Source: Chitinophaga silvisoli (lineage in GTDB: Bacteria > Bacteroidota > Bacteroidia > Chitinophagales > Chitinophagaceae). Taken from it: 64,000 nucleotides of DNA. A program made the position numbers and the translations under genes. Within the stretch, counting starts at the first letter, position 1. Every line of letters starts with the position of its first letter. Below are positions 52,851 to 61,839 of this stretch, piece after piece. The stretch covers positions 124,001 to 188,000 of the forward strand of contig NZ_QTJV01000002.1 of the NCBI RefSeq assembly GCF_003412465.1. Direction: 5' to 3'. The notes under the pieces were generated by a model. The model ran no database searches. It was not told the DNA's origin and saw nothing but the letters and a program-made list of their open reading frames with translations.

Positions 52851-53241
52851 CCCCATCTTCAAAGAATTCTTTTTTCCAGATAGGGACTGTTTGTTTCAAC
52901 GTATCGATGGCATATTCACATGCTTCAAAGGCTACACCCCTGTGTGGAGCGGCAGCGGCAATGACTACAACCGTTTCGCCGGGAAATTTTTCACCTGTGA
53001 TGTGCAGGATGGCGATGCGGCTGATGCCCATTGTAGCAATAGTATGTTGCGCGATTTTCTCCATTTCGGCAATGGCCATAGGTTCGTAGCATTCAAAGAA
53101 TAACTTCACTACTTTCCTCCCTTGTGTTTCATTGCGCACATTACCTACAAAGAGTACTACACCACCACAATCCGGTGATTCTACAAAGTTCAGTGCCTCC
53201 TGCACATTGATATCAGCTGCGATTTTTACGAGGACGTTCAT
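52825..53241 (-). CDS. moaE: Molybdopterin synthase catalytic subunit MoaE
   Basis: A 138-residue large subunit of molybdopterin synthase, transferring two sulfurs from MoaD thiocarboxylate. Motifs are [87 protein letters not shown], with the conserved Lys/Arg residues of the active site. It lies 11 nt downstream of moaD on the same strand. Confidence 0.95.
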   Translation of the reverse strand: [138 protein letters not shown]

Positions 53242-53252
53242 ACTTACATTTT

Positions 53253-53483
53253 TCAGCCTCCGCTTACGGGAGGTATTACGGCAATCTCATCACCGGGCAG
53301 TAATGATTGCTCATCGTTTGCATATACTTTGTTCACAGCTATCATCAGCGATCTTAGTTGCCGTAATGCAGGATATTGTGTATACAGCCATTCTTTCAGG
53401 GCTGCTACATCTGCAACTGCCGTAGTGGTGATAGCCGGTGTTCCCGCAATATCTTTTGCAATACCAAATAATAACACACGCAT
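53253..53483 (-). CDS. moaD: Molybdopterin synthase sulfur carrier MoaD
   Basis: A 76-residue ubiquitin-like protein ending in the required Gly-Gly (PPVSGG). The reading frame is open to 53720, but the family starts at MRVLLFGIAKDIAG, so the ATG at 53483 is chosen; the longer version would also overlap the divergent DUF7009 gene. The C-terminal glycine is adenylylated and thiolated by a MoeB-type enzyme, here probably the MoeB-rhodanese gene at 56.2-57.3 kb. Confidence 0.92.
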   Translation of the reverse strand: MRVLLFGIAKDIAGTPAITTTAVADVAALKEWLYTQYPALRQLRSLMIAVNKVYANDEQSLLPGDEIAVIPPVSGG

Positions 53484-53540
53484 AGTTATAGATAAAGCTA
53501 CGATAATGTAGTAATTTACATACGTCAAACTTTTTACGGG

Positions 53541-53903
53541 ATGAAAATAAGAATTCGCGGGAATAGTATCCGCTACCGGTTGGATAAGGCTGATATCGCT
53601 ACCCTGCAGGAACAGCAGCAGGTAGCAGAAGTTACAACGATTGGCGCTGGTACCCTGCACTTTTCTATACACGCCAGGGCAGGCGTTCCGGCTATTAAGC
53701 TGGAGCCAAATGGTGTACAATTATTCCTGCCTGTGGAACAGGTTGCTGCCTGGATCACAACTGAGCAGGTAGGTTTTAAACATGAATTGCCAAATGCAGA
53801 TGGATCTGTATTGCACCTGCTGATAGAAAAAGATTTTAAATGTCTGACCGAAAGAGATGAGGACGAAAGCCAGGCTTTCGAGAATCCCGCTCAGCGTTGC
53901 TAA
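53541..53903 (+). CDS. DUF7009 family protein, Moco-cluster associated
   Basis: A 120-residue acidic protein without signal or membrane segments. It opens with MKIRIRGNSIRYRLDKADI and carries FSIHARAGVPAIKLEPNGVQLFLP and ADGSVLHLLIEKDFKCL, a small beta-rich fold. A matching family of unknown function (DUF7009) is found beside moaA in Bacteroidota. It lies 3 nt before moaA, so the two are cotranscribed. The C-terminus contains Cys at KDFKCL and at the very end, which might take part in sulfur or cluster chemistry; that is a guess. Confidence 0.75.
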   Translation: MKIRIRGNSIRYRLDKADIATLQEQQQVAEVTTIGAGTLHFSIHARAGVPAIKLEPNGVQLFLPVEQVAAWITTEQVGFKHELPNADGSVLHLLIEKDFKCLTERDEDESQAFENPAQRC

Positions 53904-53906
53904 GAT

Positions 53907-54872
53907 ATGTTGACAGACGCACATAACCGTATTATTAATTACATCAGGCTGGCAGTGACTGATCGCTGTAACCTGCGCTGTACCTATTGCATGCCGGAGC
54001 AGATGCAGTTTCTGCAAAGGAGGGAACTGCTCACGAACGAGGAGATCCTCACCCTGCTAAAACCACTGGCTGCTGCAGGGATTGATAAATTACGGATTAC
54101 GGGAGGTGAACCTTTCCTCCGGAAAGACCTGATGCCCTTATTGACGGAACTGACAGCATTCATACCTGAAATCTCTATCACTACTAATGGGGTGCTTACC
54201 CAGCCCTATATTTCTCAATTAAAAGCCTTAGGGATCCGGAAAATCAACCTCAGCCTGGATACCCTGCAGCGGGAGCGCTTCCTGGAAATCACGCGAAGAG
54301 ACCAGTTTCCGGCTGTGATGCAGACTTTGTATAGTCTGCTGGAACATGATATGCTGGTAAAATTGAATGTGGTGATCATGGGTGGGGTGAATACGGATGA
54401 GCTAAAAGCCTTTGCAGAGCTGACTAAGCAAACACCTGTATCTGTACGGTTCATCGAAGAAATGCCGTTCAACGGGCAGGGACATGATTTCTCAGGCCAT
54501 CAATGGAATTACCTGCGCATTCTCGATTCATTACGGGAATACTATGCCCTGGAACACTTGCCTGGTACGCCACAAAGTACAAGTATTAATTACCAGATAC
54601 CCGGTTATCTGGGGCAGATAGGAGTCATCCCCGCTTACAGCAGAACATTTTGCGGTACCTGCAACCGGCTCAGGATTACACCTACAGGAGGATTAAAAAC
54701 CTGTCTGTATGGAAGTGATGTATTGAACGTAAGGGATCTGCTGCGTAGCGGAGCCAGCAATGCATTCATTATGAACGAGATCCGTAACGCGCTGGGGAAC
54801 AGGGCAGCCGATGGATTTGAAGCTGAACGCCAAAACCAACACTGGGATAGTATGTCTGTGATTGGCGGATAA
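53907..54872 (+). CDS. moaA: GTP 3',8-cyclase MoaA
   Basis: A 321-residue radical-SAM enzyme starting molybdenum-cofactor synthesis from GTP. The N-terminal cluster motif CxxxCxxC is in DRCNLRCTYCMPEQM; the second, C-terminal [4Fe-4S] site is in FCGTCNRLRITPTGGLKTCLYG. LRITGGEPFLRKDL is the SAM-binding GGEP motif. The protein ends in Gly-Gly, as required for MoaA activity. Length is standard. It is the second gene of a pair with DUF7009. Confidence 0.96.
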   Translation: MLTDAHNRIINYIRLAVTDRCNLRCTYCMPEQMQFLQRRELLTNEEILTLLKPLAAAGIDKLRITGGEPFLRKDLMPLLTELTAFIPEISITTNGVLTQPYISQLKALGIRKINLSLDTLQRERFLEITRRDQFPAVMQTLYSLLEHDMLVKLNVVIMGGVNTDELKAFAELTKQTPVSVRFIEEMPFNGQGHDFSGHQWNYLRILDSLREYYALEHLPGTPQSTSINYQIPGYLGQIGVIPAYSRTFCGTCNRLRITPTGGLKTCLYGSDVLNVRDLLRSGASNAFIMNEIRNALGNRAADGFEAERQNQHWDSMSVIGG

Positions 54873-54952
54873 ATATAATTTCCCGATTCGAGTAACCCTC
54901 TTTCTTTTCCTGCTGTACCTTGTGTAAGGTCTGATATGGGATCATATTGATA

Positions 54953-56086
54953 ATGAAGCGATTAATTGGCTGGTTACATCTCTGGCTGGGGCTTGCCTCG
55001 GGTCTGGTGGTTATCGTGGTTGCACTGAGTGGCAGCCTCTTGGTGTTTGAAGATGAACTGGAACACCTTTTTGAACCTTCTCTTTTTAGTGTACAGGCAC
55101 CGGCAGGTGCAGAAAGGATGTCGCTGGATGCCCTCGCGGCGACCATCCGGGATACATACCCAAAGAACAAGCTTAATAATATTGAAATTCAACCTGCAGC
55201 AAATAGCACCGTCACTTTTTACCTGAAAAAAGGGAAGGCCAAGGGTGATTTGCTGATGGTAGTAATGGACCCGTATACCGGCAAGATTATTTATTCCGGC
55301 GAGCAGCAAAAGCGCTTTTTTGTAGTGGTAAAGAACCTGCACAGATACCTGTGCATGGGTGAAACCGGTAAGATGATTACAGGTATTTCCTGTAGCATTT
55401 TTACCCTCCTCATCATCAGTGGATTGATTCTATGGTGGCCTAAGAAGAATGCCCGTAAGCAGCGAATGAAAGTAAAGTGGAATGCCAGTTTTAAAAGATT
55501 GAACTGGGATTTGCATGCGGTCTTTGGTTTTTACATTCATGTGGTTATTTTCATTACCGCCATTACTGGTTTGATTTGGAGTTACAAATGGGTGAATAAC
55601 CTGCTGTTCTATGCATTTGATGGCAAGCCGCAATCCAAGGTGGAAGCACCTGTAAGCAAGGCTGAAAAAATTAATGACGTTGCATGGTTAGATAAGATCT
55701 TTGCTGCTACCAACCAAAGACTTACTTACAATGGTATTGTAAATATTCGCTTCCCTGAAAAGAAGGACCAGGCTATTACTGTAGGTAAAGAGAATACAGA
55801 CAGGATTACTACGCACATTGTAGATGTACTTTATTTCCAGCCAGGCAGCGGTACCTTTGTAGGCGATAAATTATTTGCCAATGATACCAGGGGCACGCAG
55901 GCGAGAAGACTGGTTTACCCTATACATACAGGAGGATTGTTTGGCTGGCCTACTAAGATCCTTGCTTTTATATGTGCACTCGTAGCTGCATCGCTGCCGG
56001 TGACGGGATTCCTGATCTGGTGGGGGAAGAAGCACAAGAAACCTATAGTAAAAAAACAAACCAGACAAAAATCTGTCGTCGCTTAA
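54953..56086 (+). CDS. PepSY-associated membrane protein
   Basis: A 377-residue inner-membrane protein starting at ATG 54953 (an in-frame TTG lies two codons upstream). It has an N-terminal helix (about 7-29), a periplasmic PepSY-like region (about 50-115), helices near 128-150 and 190-210, a second periplasmic domain and a C-terminal helix (about 335-360). The His residues in IGWLHLWLG, KNLHRYLCMGETG, LHAVFGFYIH and YPIHTGGLFGWP are the paired haem/quinol-type histidines of the PiuB/FpvG family, which reduces ferric siderophores or periplasmic metals. It follows moaA by 80 nt; a link to Moco is not obvious. Confidence 0.88.
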   Translation: MKRLIGWLHLWLGLASGLVVIVVALSGSLLVFEDELEHLFEPSLFSVQAPAGAERMSLDALAATIRDTYPKNKLNNIEIQPAANSTVTFYLKKGKAKGDLLMVVMDPYTGKIIYSGEQQKRFFVVVKNLHRYLCMGETGKMITGISCSIFTLLIISGLILWWPKKNARKQRMKVKWNASFKRLNWDLHAVFGFYIHVVIFITAITGLIWSYKWVNNLLFYAFDGKPQSKVEAPVSKAEKINDVAWLDKIFAATNQRLTYNGIVNIRFPEKKDQAITVGKENTDRITTHIVDVLYFQPGSGTFVGDKLFANDTRGTQARRLVYPIHTGGLFGWPTKILAFICALVAASLPVTGFLIWWGKKHKKPIVKKQTRQKSVVA

Positions 56087-56136
56087 ATGCAATAATAAGA
56101 GCTTGTATCAAAAGTAAAATTTCCGGCATTATGCGG

Positions 56137-56162
56137 ATGCCTGATGGAGGGCATTTTCTTTT
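56137..56162 (+). terminator. Weak terminator after the PepSY gene
   Basis: A 5-bp stem ATGCC / GGCAT with an 8-nt loop, followed by TTTCTTTT. Confidence 0.4.
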
Positions 56163-56209
56163 ATTGAATACAGAATACCATCAAATTACTTTTGCAATCC
56201 CTCTTTCAT

Positions 56210-57283
56210 TTAGTACGTGTTCATATTTTCGTCTATATCGTAAGCCCATGCATGTATACCACCCGTTACATTGTATACTTTAGGGAAGCCGGCAGCATCC
56301 AGTTGTTGTGCGATCATCATACTCCTCATTCCATGATGGCATAATACGGCTGTAGGAATGTCTCTTCTCAGCTGGGGGAGCATCCCACCTACCATGCGCA
56401 TAGGGATGAAGACGGCCTGCGGCAGTTTACAAATCTCCCATTCATCAGGTTCTCTCACATCGATTAACTGTACCTCTTTTCCTGCTTCCAACCATTGATG
56501 TAATTCCTGCACGCTGAGTGCCTGCACACCACCTGTATCGCAGGGGATATCGTATTCTTCCATAAGTGCTGTGATGGGTTGTCTGACAGGTTTGAACTGA
56601 AATACCTGGTGAATATTACTTAATGTATCGATGGTCAGTAACTGATTGCTCAATGGTTCTCCTATTCCACACACGATCTTCACGACTTCATTGGCCTGAT
56701 AGGTACCAATGATGCCGGGCAATACGCCTAATACACCGATATCACTGCAGTTCTGCATAGTACCGGGTGCCGGTGGTTCAGGGAAGAGGCAACGATAAGT
56801 AGCGCTTTCTTTATAGTTGAAAACGCTTACCTGTCCTTCGTATTTATGAATAGCGCCGTATACAAATGGTTTGTTCAACAGTACACAGGCATCGTTTACC
56901 AGGTAGCGCGTACCGAAGTTGTCAGAGCAATCGACGATGACATCGTAGGCTTTTAAAATTTCCAGCGCGTTATCCCGCGAGAGCCAGGTATCGTGCGGTA
57001 TGAACTGTACTTCGGGATTGAGTTGCTGTAAGCGTTTGATGGCTGTAAAGAGCTTAGGCTGGCCTTGTTCGGCGGTATGGTATAAGACCTGTCTTTGCAG
57101 GTTGGTGATAGAAATTGTATCGTGTTCTACAATTCCGATTTTACCTATACCCATTGCTGTTAGGTACTGTAATACAGGCACACCTAATCCACCGGCTCCG
57201 ATTACTAATATAGCTGCGTTGTTTAATAATTCTTGTTTGGCAGGACCAAATCCTTCCAGTTTCAAATGTCTGTCATACCTCAT
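56210..57283 (-). CDS. moeB: MoeB/ThiF-type adenylyltransferase fused to rhodanese
   Basis: A 357-residue protein. The N-terminal E1-like domain (1-240) has the nucleotide loop VIGAGGLGVPVLQYL, NLQRQVLY and DCSDNFGTRYLVND; it would adenylylate the C-terminal glycine of MoaD (or ThiS). The C-terminal rhodanese domain (about 255-357) has an intact active loop CHHGMRS, so it could supply the sulfur. Unlike the usual two CxxC zinc pairs, only one Cys remains: TYRC instead of CxxC, and ITAL instead of the second pair, so the structural zinc appears lost. The gene lies beside the Moco cluster, supporting a MoeB role. Confidence 0.9.
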   Translation of the reverse strand: MRYDRHLKLEGFGPAKQELLNNAAILVIGAGGLGVPVLQYLTAMGIGKIGIVEHDTISITNLQRQVLYHTAEQGQPKLFTAIKRLQQLNPEVQFIPHDTWLSRDNALEILKAYDVIVDCSDNFGTRYLVNDACVLLNKPFVYGAIHKYEGQVSVFNYKESATYRCLFPEPPAPGTMQNCSDIGVLGVLPGIIGTYQANEVVKIVCGIGEPLSNQLLTIDTLSNIHQVFQFKPVRQPITALMEEYDIPCDTGGVQALSVQELHQWLEAGKEVQLIDVREPDEWEICKLPQAVFIPMRMVGGMLPQLRRDIPTAVLCHHGMRSMMIAQQLDAAGFPKVYNVTGGIHAWAYDIDENMNTY

Positions 57284-57284
57284 G

Positions 57285-57830
57285 TTACAATGGCTTTACT
57301 CGTTTCGACATCAGGATATTATCTACATAAGATCCATCTGGCTGGCGTATACCTTTTTGCATACGACCATATTCCATAAAGCCAAAGTTACGGTATAACT
57401 GAATTGCTCTTTCATTATTAGCAAGTACACTCAGCTGAATAATTTCTAATTGTGGATGTTGTTCCGCCCAGCGGGTAGCCGCAGTCATCATTCGTCTGCC
57501 AATGCCCATGTTCCAATAGCTATGGAGTACACCGATTCCTAAATTGCAAAGATGGGCTTCTTTTGAGAAGGTGTTCTGGCGGATAGAGAGGGTGCCTACG
57601 GGTTGATGGCCGGCAAAGGCTAAAAGCAGCAGGTCTTTTGTGTGATTAGAAAAAGAATGAATGAAATCTCTTTCATCTTCCACTGTCCAGGAGGCTGCAT
57701 CCTCGCGGGTATAGAGCAGGAAATCCGTTTCGCTGATCAACTGGCGAAAATAGGATAGGAGTACGGGCGCATCGTCCGGTACGGCCTGGCGGATTTCCAG
57801 GGTTTGGCCATTGGGAAGAAAATGCTGCAT
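57285..57830 (-). CDS. GNAT family N-acetyltransferase
   Basis: A 181-residue acetyltransferase. The frame is open to 57896, but the ATG at 57830 avoids the serS terminator and matches the GNAT start (LEIRQAVPDDAPVLLSYFRQL). Acetyl-CoA-binding signature: LGIGVLHSYWNMGIGRRMMTAATRWA, followed by LSVLANNERAIQLYRNFGFMEYGRM. Substrate unknown; the motif VDNILMSK at the end resembles RimJ/RimL-type or small-molecule GNATs. It starts 1 nt after the MoeB-rhodanese gene ends on the same strand. Confidence 0.88.
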   Translation of the reverse strand: MQHFLPNGQTLEIRQAVPDDAPVLLSYFRQLISETDFLLYTREDAASWTVEDERDFIHSFSNHTKDLLLLAFAGHQPVGTLSIRQNTFSKEAHLCNLGIGVLHSYWNMGIGRRMMTAATRWAEQHPQLEIIQLSVLANNERAIQLYRNFGFMEYGRMQKGIRQPDGSYVDNILMSKRVKPL

Positions 57831-57880
57831 ATTAGATACAAATGTAATAAGAAATGGGGCTAAGATATTTCTACTCATAA

Positions 57881-57914
57881 AAAAAGGCCATCTCATTGCT
57901 GAGATAGCCTTTTC
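57881..57914 (-). terminator. Terminator of serS
   Basis: Stem AAAAGGCcATCTCA / TGAGATaGCCTTTT with one mismatch and a 4-nt loop; T-rich on the minus strand. Confidence 0.75.
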
Positions 57915-57933
57915 ATTATAATGAGATCTTACA

Positions 57934-59205
57934 TTATGCGATTTTGTCGCTGCCGAAATATGGCCGCAGCACTTCCGGAATCAGGATACCTTCTGCCGTC
58001 TGGTTATTTTCCAGGATACATGCCAGGATACGTGGCAGGGCCAGGGAGCTACCATTCAGGGAGTGAACCAGCTGAGGTTTTCCACCACCATCTTTGAAGC
58101 GGATCTTGGCGCGGTTAGTCTGATAAGATTCGAAGTTGGATACAGAGCTCACTTCCAGCCATTTCTGCTGTGCGGTGCTGTATACTTCGAAGTCGTAAGT
58201 GAGGGCAGAGGTAAAGCTCATATCGCCACCACAAAGGCGCAGAATGCGGTAGGGCAGTTGCAGGGACTGAATCAGGCCTTCTACATGTGCTACCATTTCG
58301 TCCAGTACTTCGTAAGATTTATCAGGGTGAACGAGCTGTACCAGTTCTACTTTGTCAAACTGGTGCAGGCGGTTCAGACCACGCACATCTTTACCATAAG
58401 AACCTGCTTCGCGGCGGAAACAAGGGGTATACCCTGTCATGCGTACAGGCAGGTCTGTATCTTTCAGGATCTCGTCGCGGTAGATGTTGGTGAGTGGTAC
58501 TTCGGCAGTTGGGATCATGTAGAACCCGTCTTCGCCGATGTGGTACATCTGTCCTTCTTTGTCTGGCAACTGGCCGGTACCATAAGCAGAGGCTTCGTTT
58601 ACCATGTGAGGCACCTGGTATTCGGTGTAACCCTTGCTGATGTTGTAATCCAGGAAGTACTGGATCATAGCGCGCTGTAAACGGGCACCTTTGTTTTTGT
58701 AAACAGGGAAACCGCTACCGGTGATTTTATTACCGAGTTCAAAGTCGATGAGGTCGTATTTTTTAACCAGGTCCCAGTGAGGCACCGCACCTTCGTAGAG
58801 GGTAGGGATGTCACCACCTTTACCTACTTCCAGGTTTTCTTCCGGGGTTTTTCCGGGAGGCACGATGGCAGCGGGGAGGTTAGGGAGTTGTACCAATGTA
58901 TCGTGCAGCAACTTCTCAGTGGCAATCAGTTCTTCATTGATAGGCTGTAATTTCTCTTTTAATGATGCTACTTCCGATTTGCGCAGATCAGCAGTATCTT
59001 TCTGACCCTGAGCCATCAGTTTACCGATTTCTTTTGAAGCGGAGTTTACCTGGGCTTGGGTTTCATCATATTCCAGCGTCAGCTTTTTGCGCTTGTCATC
59101 CAGTGCCAGTACTTCATCAACGAGCTGGATTTCTTTGAAGTTTTTCAAAGCCAGACGTTCCAGTACCAGTTCTTTGTTTTGACGAATGAACGGAACTTGT
59201 AACAT
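57934..59205 (-). CDS. serS: Seryl-tRNA synthetase
   Basis: A 423-residue class II synthetase charging tRNA-Ser. The N-terminal coiled-coil arm (about 30-100) binds the tRNA; the catalytic core has motif 2 (PCFRREAGSYGKDVRGLNRLHQFDKVELVQ) and motif 3 (LNGSSLALPRILACILENNQ). Length and order are standard. Terminators on both sides make it a single-gene unit. Confidence 0.97.
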   Translation of the reverse strand: MLQVPFIRQNKELVLERLALKNFKEIQLVDEVLALDDKRKKLTLEYDETQAQVNSASKEIGKLMAQGQKDTADLRKSEVASLKEKLQPINEELIATEKLLHDTLVQLPNLPAAIVPPGKTPEENLEVGKGGDIPTLYEGAVPHWDLVKKYDLIDFELGNKITGSGFPVYKNKGARLQRAMIQYFLDYNISKGYTEYQVPHMVNEASAYGTGQLPDKEGQMYHIGEDGFYMIPTAEVPLTNIYRDEILKDTDLPVRMTGYTPCFRREAGSYGKDVRGLNRLHQFDKVELVQLVHPDKSYEVLDEMVAHVEGLIQSLQLPYRILRLCGGDMSFTSALTYDFEVYSTAQQKWLEVSSVSNFESYQTNRAKIRFKDGGGKPQLVHSLNGSSLALPRILACILENNQTAEGILIPEVLRPYFGSDKIA

Positions 59206-59246
59206 TGTACGATCAATTAAATTTTGCCAAAGATAAGAGAAAGCAT

Positions 59247-59280
59247 GAAAAAACCTCTTCCGCCTTCAGCAGAAGAGGTT
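59247..59280 (-). terminator. Terminator of nadE
   Basis: A 9-bp stem AACCTCTTC / GAAGAGGTT with an 11-nt loop and a minus-strand TTTTTT run. Confidence 0.8.
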
Positions 59281-59320
59281 TCTTTGAGTATCGCGGGGCC
59301 GGCGGCCGGCTTTTAAAGAT

Positions 59321-60985
59321 TTAGCTTAAATATTTCCCTACGATCGGAACCCTTCTGCCTACGCCAAATGCCTTCGATGACACCCTAATAATAGGACAAA
59401 ACTGGTTCCTCTTATACTCATTATTGTTTACCAATTTGAGTGTACGCGCTACCAGGGCTGGGTCAAATCCCTGTGCGATGATCTCCTTAGGCCCTTGTCT
59501 GCGCTCTATGTATTGGTAAAGTATTTTGTCCAGTACCGCATAGTCAGGCAGACTATCACTATCCTTCTGGTTAGGACGTAATTCGGCTGAAGGAGCTTTG
59601 TCAATAATGTTCTGCGGAATGATTTCACCATTGCGGTTGATGTACCTTGCCAGTGCATAGACCTGCATCTTGTACACGTCTCCCAATACAGAAAGGCCAC
59701 CAGCCATATCACCATACAGGGTACCATAGCCTGTGGACAGCTCACTCTTATTGGAAGTATTCAGCAGAATATAGCCGAATTTATTAGACAATCCCATCAG
59801 CAGGTTGCCGCGGATACGGGATTGTGTGTTTTCTTCCGCTACGTTGAATGGCAGGCCCTGGAAATATGGCTGCAGGGTTTGCAGGAAGCTTTCATAAATA
59901 TCATTGATGCGAATGATGTCGTATGGGTTATCTAAGTTTTTAGATAAAGCCACGGCATCATCTACGGAATGCTCGGTTGAATAAGGAGAAGGCATTAAGA
60001 TGGCACGCACATTTTCCTTGCCCAGGGCTTCTACGGCAAGGGCCAGCACCACTGCGCTGTCAATACCACCGGAAGAGCCCAGGATGGCCTTTTTGAACCC
60101 CATCTTACCAAAATAGTCTTTGATACCCAGCAGGATGGCCTGGTGAATGCGATCTATGTTGTGATCGAAGAGTAGTTCTGTAACAGGTACATATGGTTTT
60201 ACGGCAACGGTGTTCGTTGCATTCTGCAAAGGCTCCAGTTCCAGGCCGTCGATGGCTTCTGTGAAGTAAGGGAATTCCTTTACGATATTGCCCTGTGCAT
60301 CGAAGATGAGGGAACCTCCATCGAATACGATTTCTGTTTGAGAACCGACTGTATTACAGTAGAACATAGGCAGTTTGTACTTGCGTACATTGGCGCGGAT
60401 GATCTCTTTGCGGTCTTCGTCATGATCGTAATCAAACGGAGATGCAGAAAGATTGATCATTACATCCGGCTGTTGTTCCATGAGCTGATCCATTGGACAG
60501 ATCCGATAGAGTGGGTTATCGCCCAGGTTCCAGATATCTTCGCAAACGGTAACAGCCAGTTTCTTTCCTTTGAATGGGATGACATTCCAGGCGAATGATG
60601 GCTCGAAATAACGGTATTCGTCAAATACATCGTAGGTAGGTAGCAGGGTTTTGTGGATGATCTGCTTTACCTCACCTTCGTAGAGGAACCAGGCGGCATT
60701 GAACAGGTCTTTGCCTTCCGGTGCAGGGTTACGGCAGGGGCCACCTACCAGCACTGCTATATTTTGAGTATATGCCCTGATCTTGTCAATAGCAGCATAA
60801 CATTGTTGTATGAAGTCCTCGAATTCCAGAAAATCCCTGGGAGGATAGCCACTTACACAAAGTTCAGAGAAGACTACGAGGTCTGCGCCCTGCGCTTCAG
60901 CCGTCTTGATCCCGTTCAGGATCTGCTGGGTGTTCCATTCGAAATTGCCTATGTGATAATTTTGTTGAGCCAGGATAATTTTCAT
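59321..60985 (-). CDS. nadE: Glutamine-dependent NAD+ synthase
   Basis: A 554-residue two-domain enzyme converting nicotinate adenine dinucleotide to NAD. The N-terminal nitrilase-type glutaminase (1-255) has the Glu in VFSELCVSGYPPRD, Lys in HKTLLPTYDVFDEYRYFEP and Cys in VTVCEDIWN. The C-terminal synthetase (about 275-554) has the P-loop GSSGGIDSAVVLALA and SNKSELSTGYGTLYGDMAGG. Length matches the fused form. Its terminator separates it from serS. Confidence 0.96.
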   Translation of the reverse strand: MKIILAQQNYHIGNFEWNTQQILNGIKTAEAQGADLVVFSELCVSGYPPRDFLEFEDFIQQCYAAIDKIRAYTQNIAVLVGGPCRNPAPEGKDLFNAAWFLYEGEVKQIIHKTLLPTYDVFDEYRYFEPSFAWNVIPFKGKKLAVTVCEDIWNLGDNPLYRICPMDQLMEQQPDVMINLSASPFDYDHDEDRKEIIRANVRKYKLPMFYCNTVGSQTEIVFDGGSLIFDAQGNIVKEFPYFTEAIDGLELEPLQNATNTVAVKPYVPVTELLFDHNIDRIHQAILLGIKDYFGKMGFKKAILGSSGGIDSAVVLALAVEALGKENVRAILMPSPYSTEHSVDDAVALSKNLDNPYDIIRINDIYESFLQTLQPYFQGLPFNVAEENTQSRIRGNLLMGLSNKFGYILLNTSNKSELSTGYGTLYGDMAGGLSVLGDVYKMQVYALARYINRNGEIIPQNIIDKAPSAELRPNQKDSDSLPDYAVLDKILYQYIERRQGPKEIIAQGFDPALVARTLKLVNNNEYKRNQFCPIIRVSSKAFGVGRRVPIVGKYLS

Positions 60986-61029
60986 CTGTAATAGCGTTGG
61001 ACTGACACAAATTTCCTGAATTTTATAAC

Positions 61030-61066
61030 AAAAAACGCTCCTACCTTTTGGCAGGAGCGTTTTTTT
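61030..61066. terminator. Terminator of the beta-barrel gene
   Basis: A stem AAAAAACGCTCCT / AGGAGCGTTTTTT with the loop closed by one extra pair. Confidence 0.85.
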
Positions 61067-61088
61067 ATGGGCAAATGCCCTATCCTTA

Positions 61089-61772
61089 TTAAAAGAATAA
61101 TCCCAATTTCAGTGCTATACTATTCATATTCACCTTGCCATCATTCCACTTTGCATTCCTGGTCACGTCAATGAATCCGTTTCTGTAATCCAGTCCTACC
61201 AGGCCTGTCAGGTTTTCTCCAAGGGGATATTCTACCCCTGCACCTACCAGCAAACCAATGTTTACGGGCTGTAAATCTCTCAGCACATTTACTTTGTCAT
61301 AAGATTGGGTCAGGCTCACTACGTCAGCGCGACCTCTTACCGGGAATCCTAAATAGGTACCGAACTGGCCAAAGATATTCATTCCCGGGGCAGTTTCTGC
61401 CTTGAGTTTCAATGCCAGGGGTACTTCTACATAAGTTGCCTTGATATTATATTCAGCGGGATTTGCTTTATAGTCATCCAGGCCTTTGCCGGCATCGTAT
61501 TTCAGTTTGCTACCTGCGGTGGTGATCTGTAAACCTGTTGCAAAGGCATAATGCCCTGCCTCATCCAGGAGGAAGTCCGCCATTACCCCAAAACTTATTC
61601 CCAGGCGACCTGCATTTCTATCAATACCTGACTCCTGTGGCACCAGCAGTGATACTGTAGGATCCAGCCTAAATCCCAGCCTTACCCGGTGCTCCTTTAC
61701 ATAATAACCGCGTTGTGCGTTGCTTATCAATGCAATTTTTAAAAACAGGATCACCAAAAATGCCTTTCTCAT
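61089..61772 (-). CDS. Outer-membrane beta-barrel protein (PorT-like)
   Basis: A 227-residue secreted protein (signal peptide ending near SNAQ, about 19). Alternating amphipathic strands such as RLGFRLDPTVSLLV, GRLGISFGVMADFLLD, YAFATGLQITTAGSKLKY, ATYVEVPLALKLKAE, MNIFGQFGTYLGFPVRG, NIGLLVGAGVEYPLG, GLVGLDYRNGFIDV, SIALKLGLFF give an eight-stranded barrel with a terminal Phe. It is a generic porin-family/PorT-type protein; the specific role is unknown. Transcribed away from gldB. Confidence 0.85.
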   Translation of the reverse strand: MRKAFLVILFLKIALISNAQRGYYVKEHRVRLGFRLDPTVSLLVPQESGIDRNAGRLGISFGVMADFLLDEAGHYAFATGLQITTAGSKLKYDAGKGLDDYKANPAEYNIKATYVEVPLALKLKAETAPGMNIFGQFGTYLGFPVRGRADVVSLTQSYDKVNVLRDLQPVNIGLLVGAGVEYPLGENLTGLVGLDYRNGFIDVTRNAKWNDGKVNMNSIALKLGLFF

Positions 61773-61839
61773 GATAATTTTATCTTTTTTTTAATACAAG
61801 GTATATAATATTTTTACCGCTCAGTAGTTTAGTAGAAGT

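Noticed and set aside
53484..53720. Longer N-terminal extension of MoaD
   Set aside because: MoaD proteins are about 75-85 residues, the extension would overlap the divergent DUF7009 gene, and the protein aligns from the internal Met.
59294..59313. GC-rich repeat (GGCCGGCGGCCGGC) between nadE and serS as a second terminator
   Set aside because: Short, no clean T run, and the nearby hairpin at 59247-59280 already explains termination.
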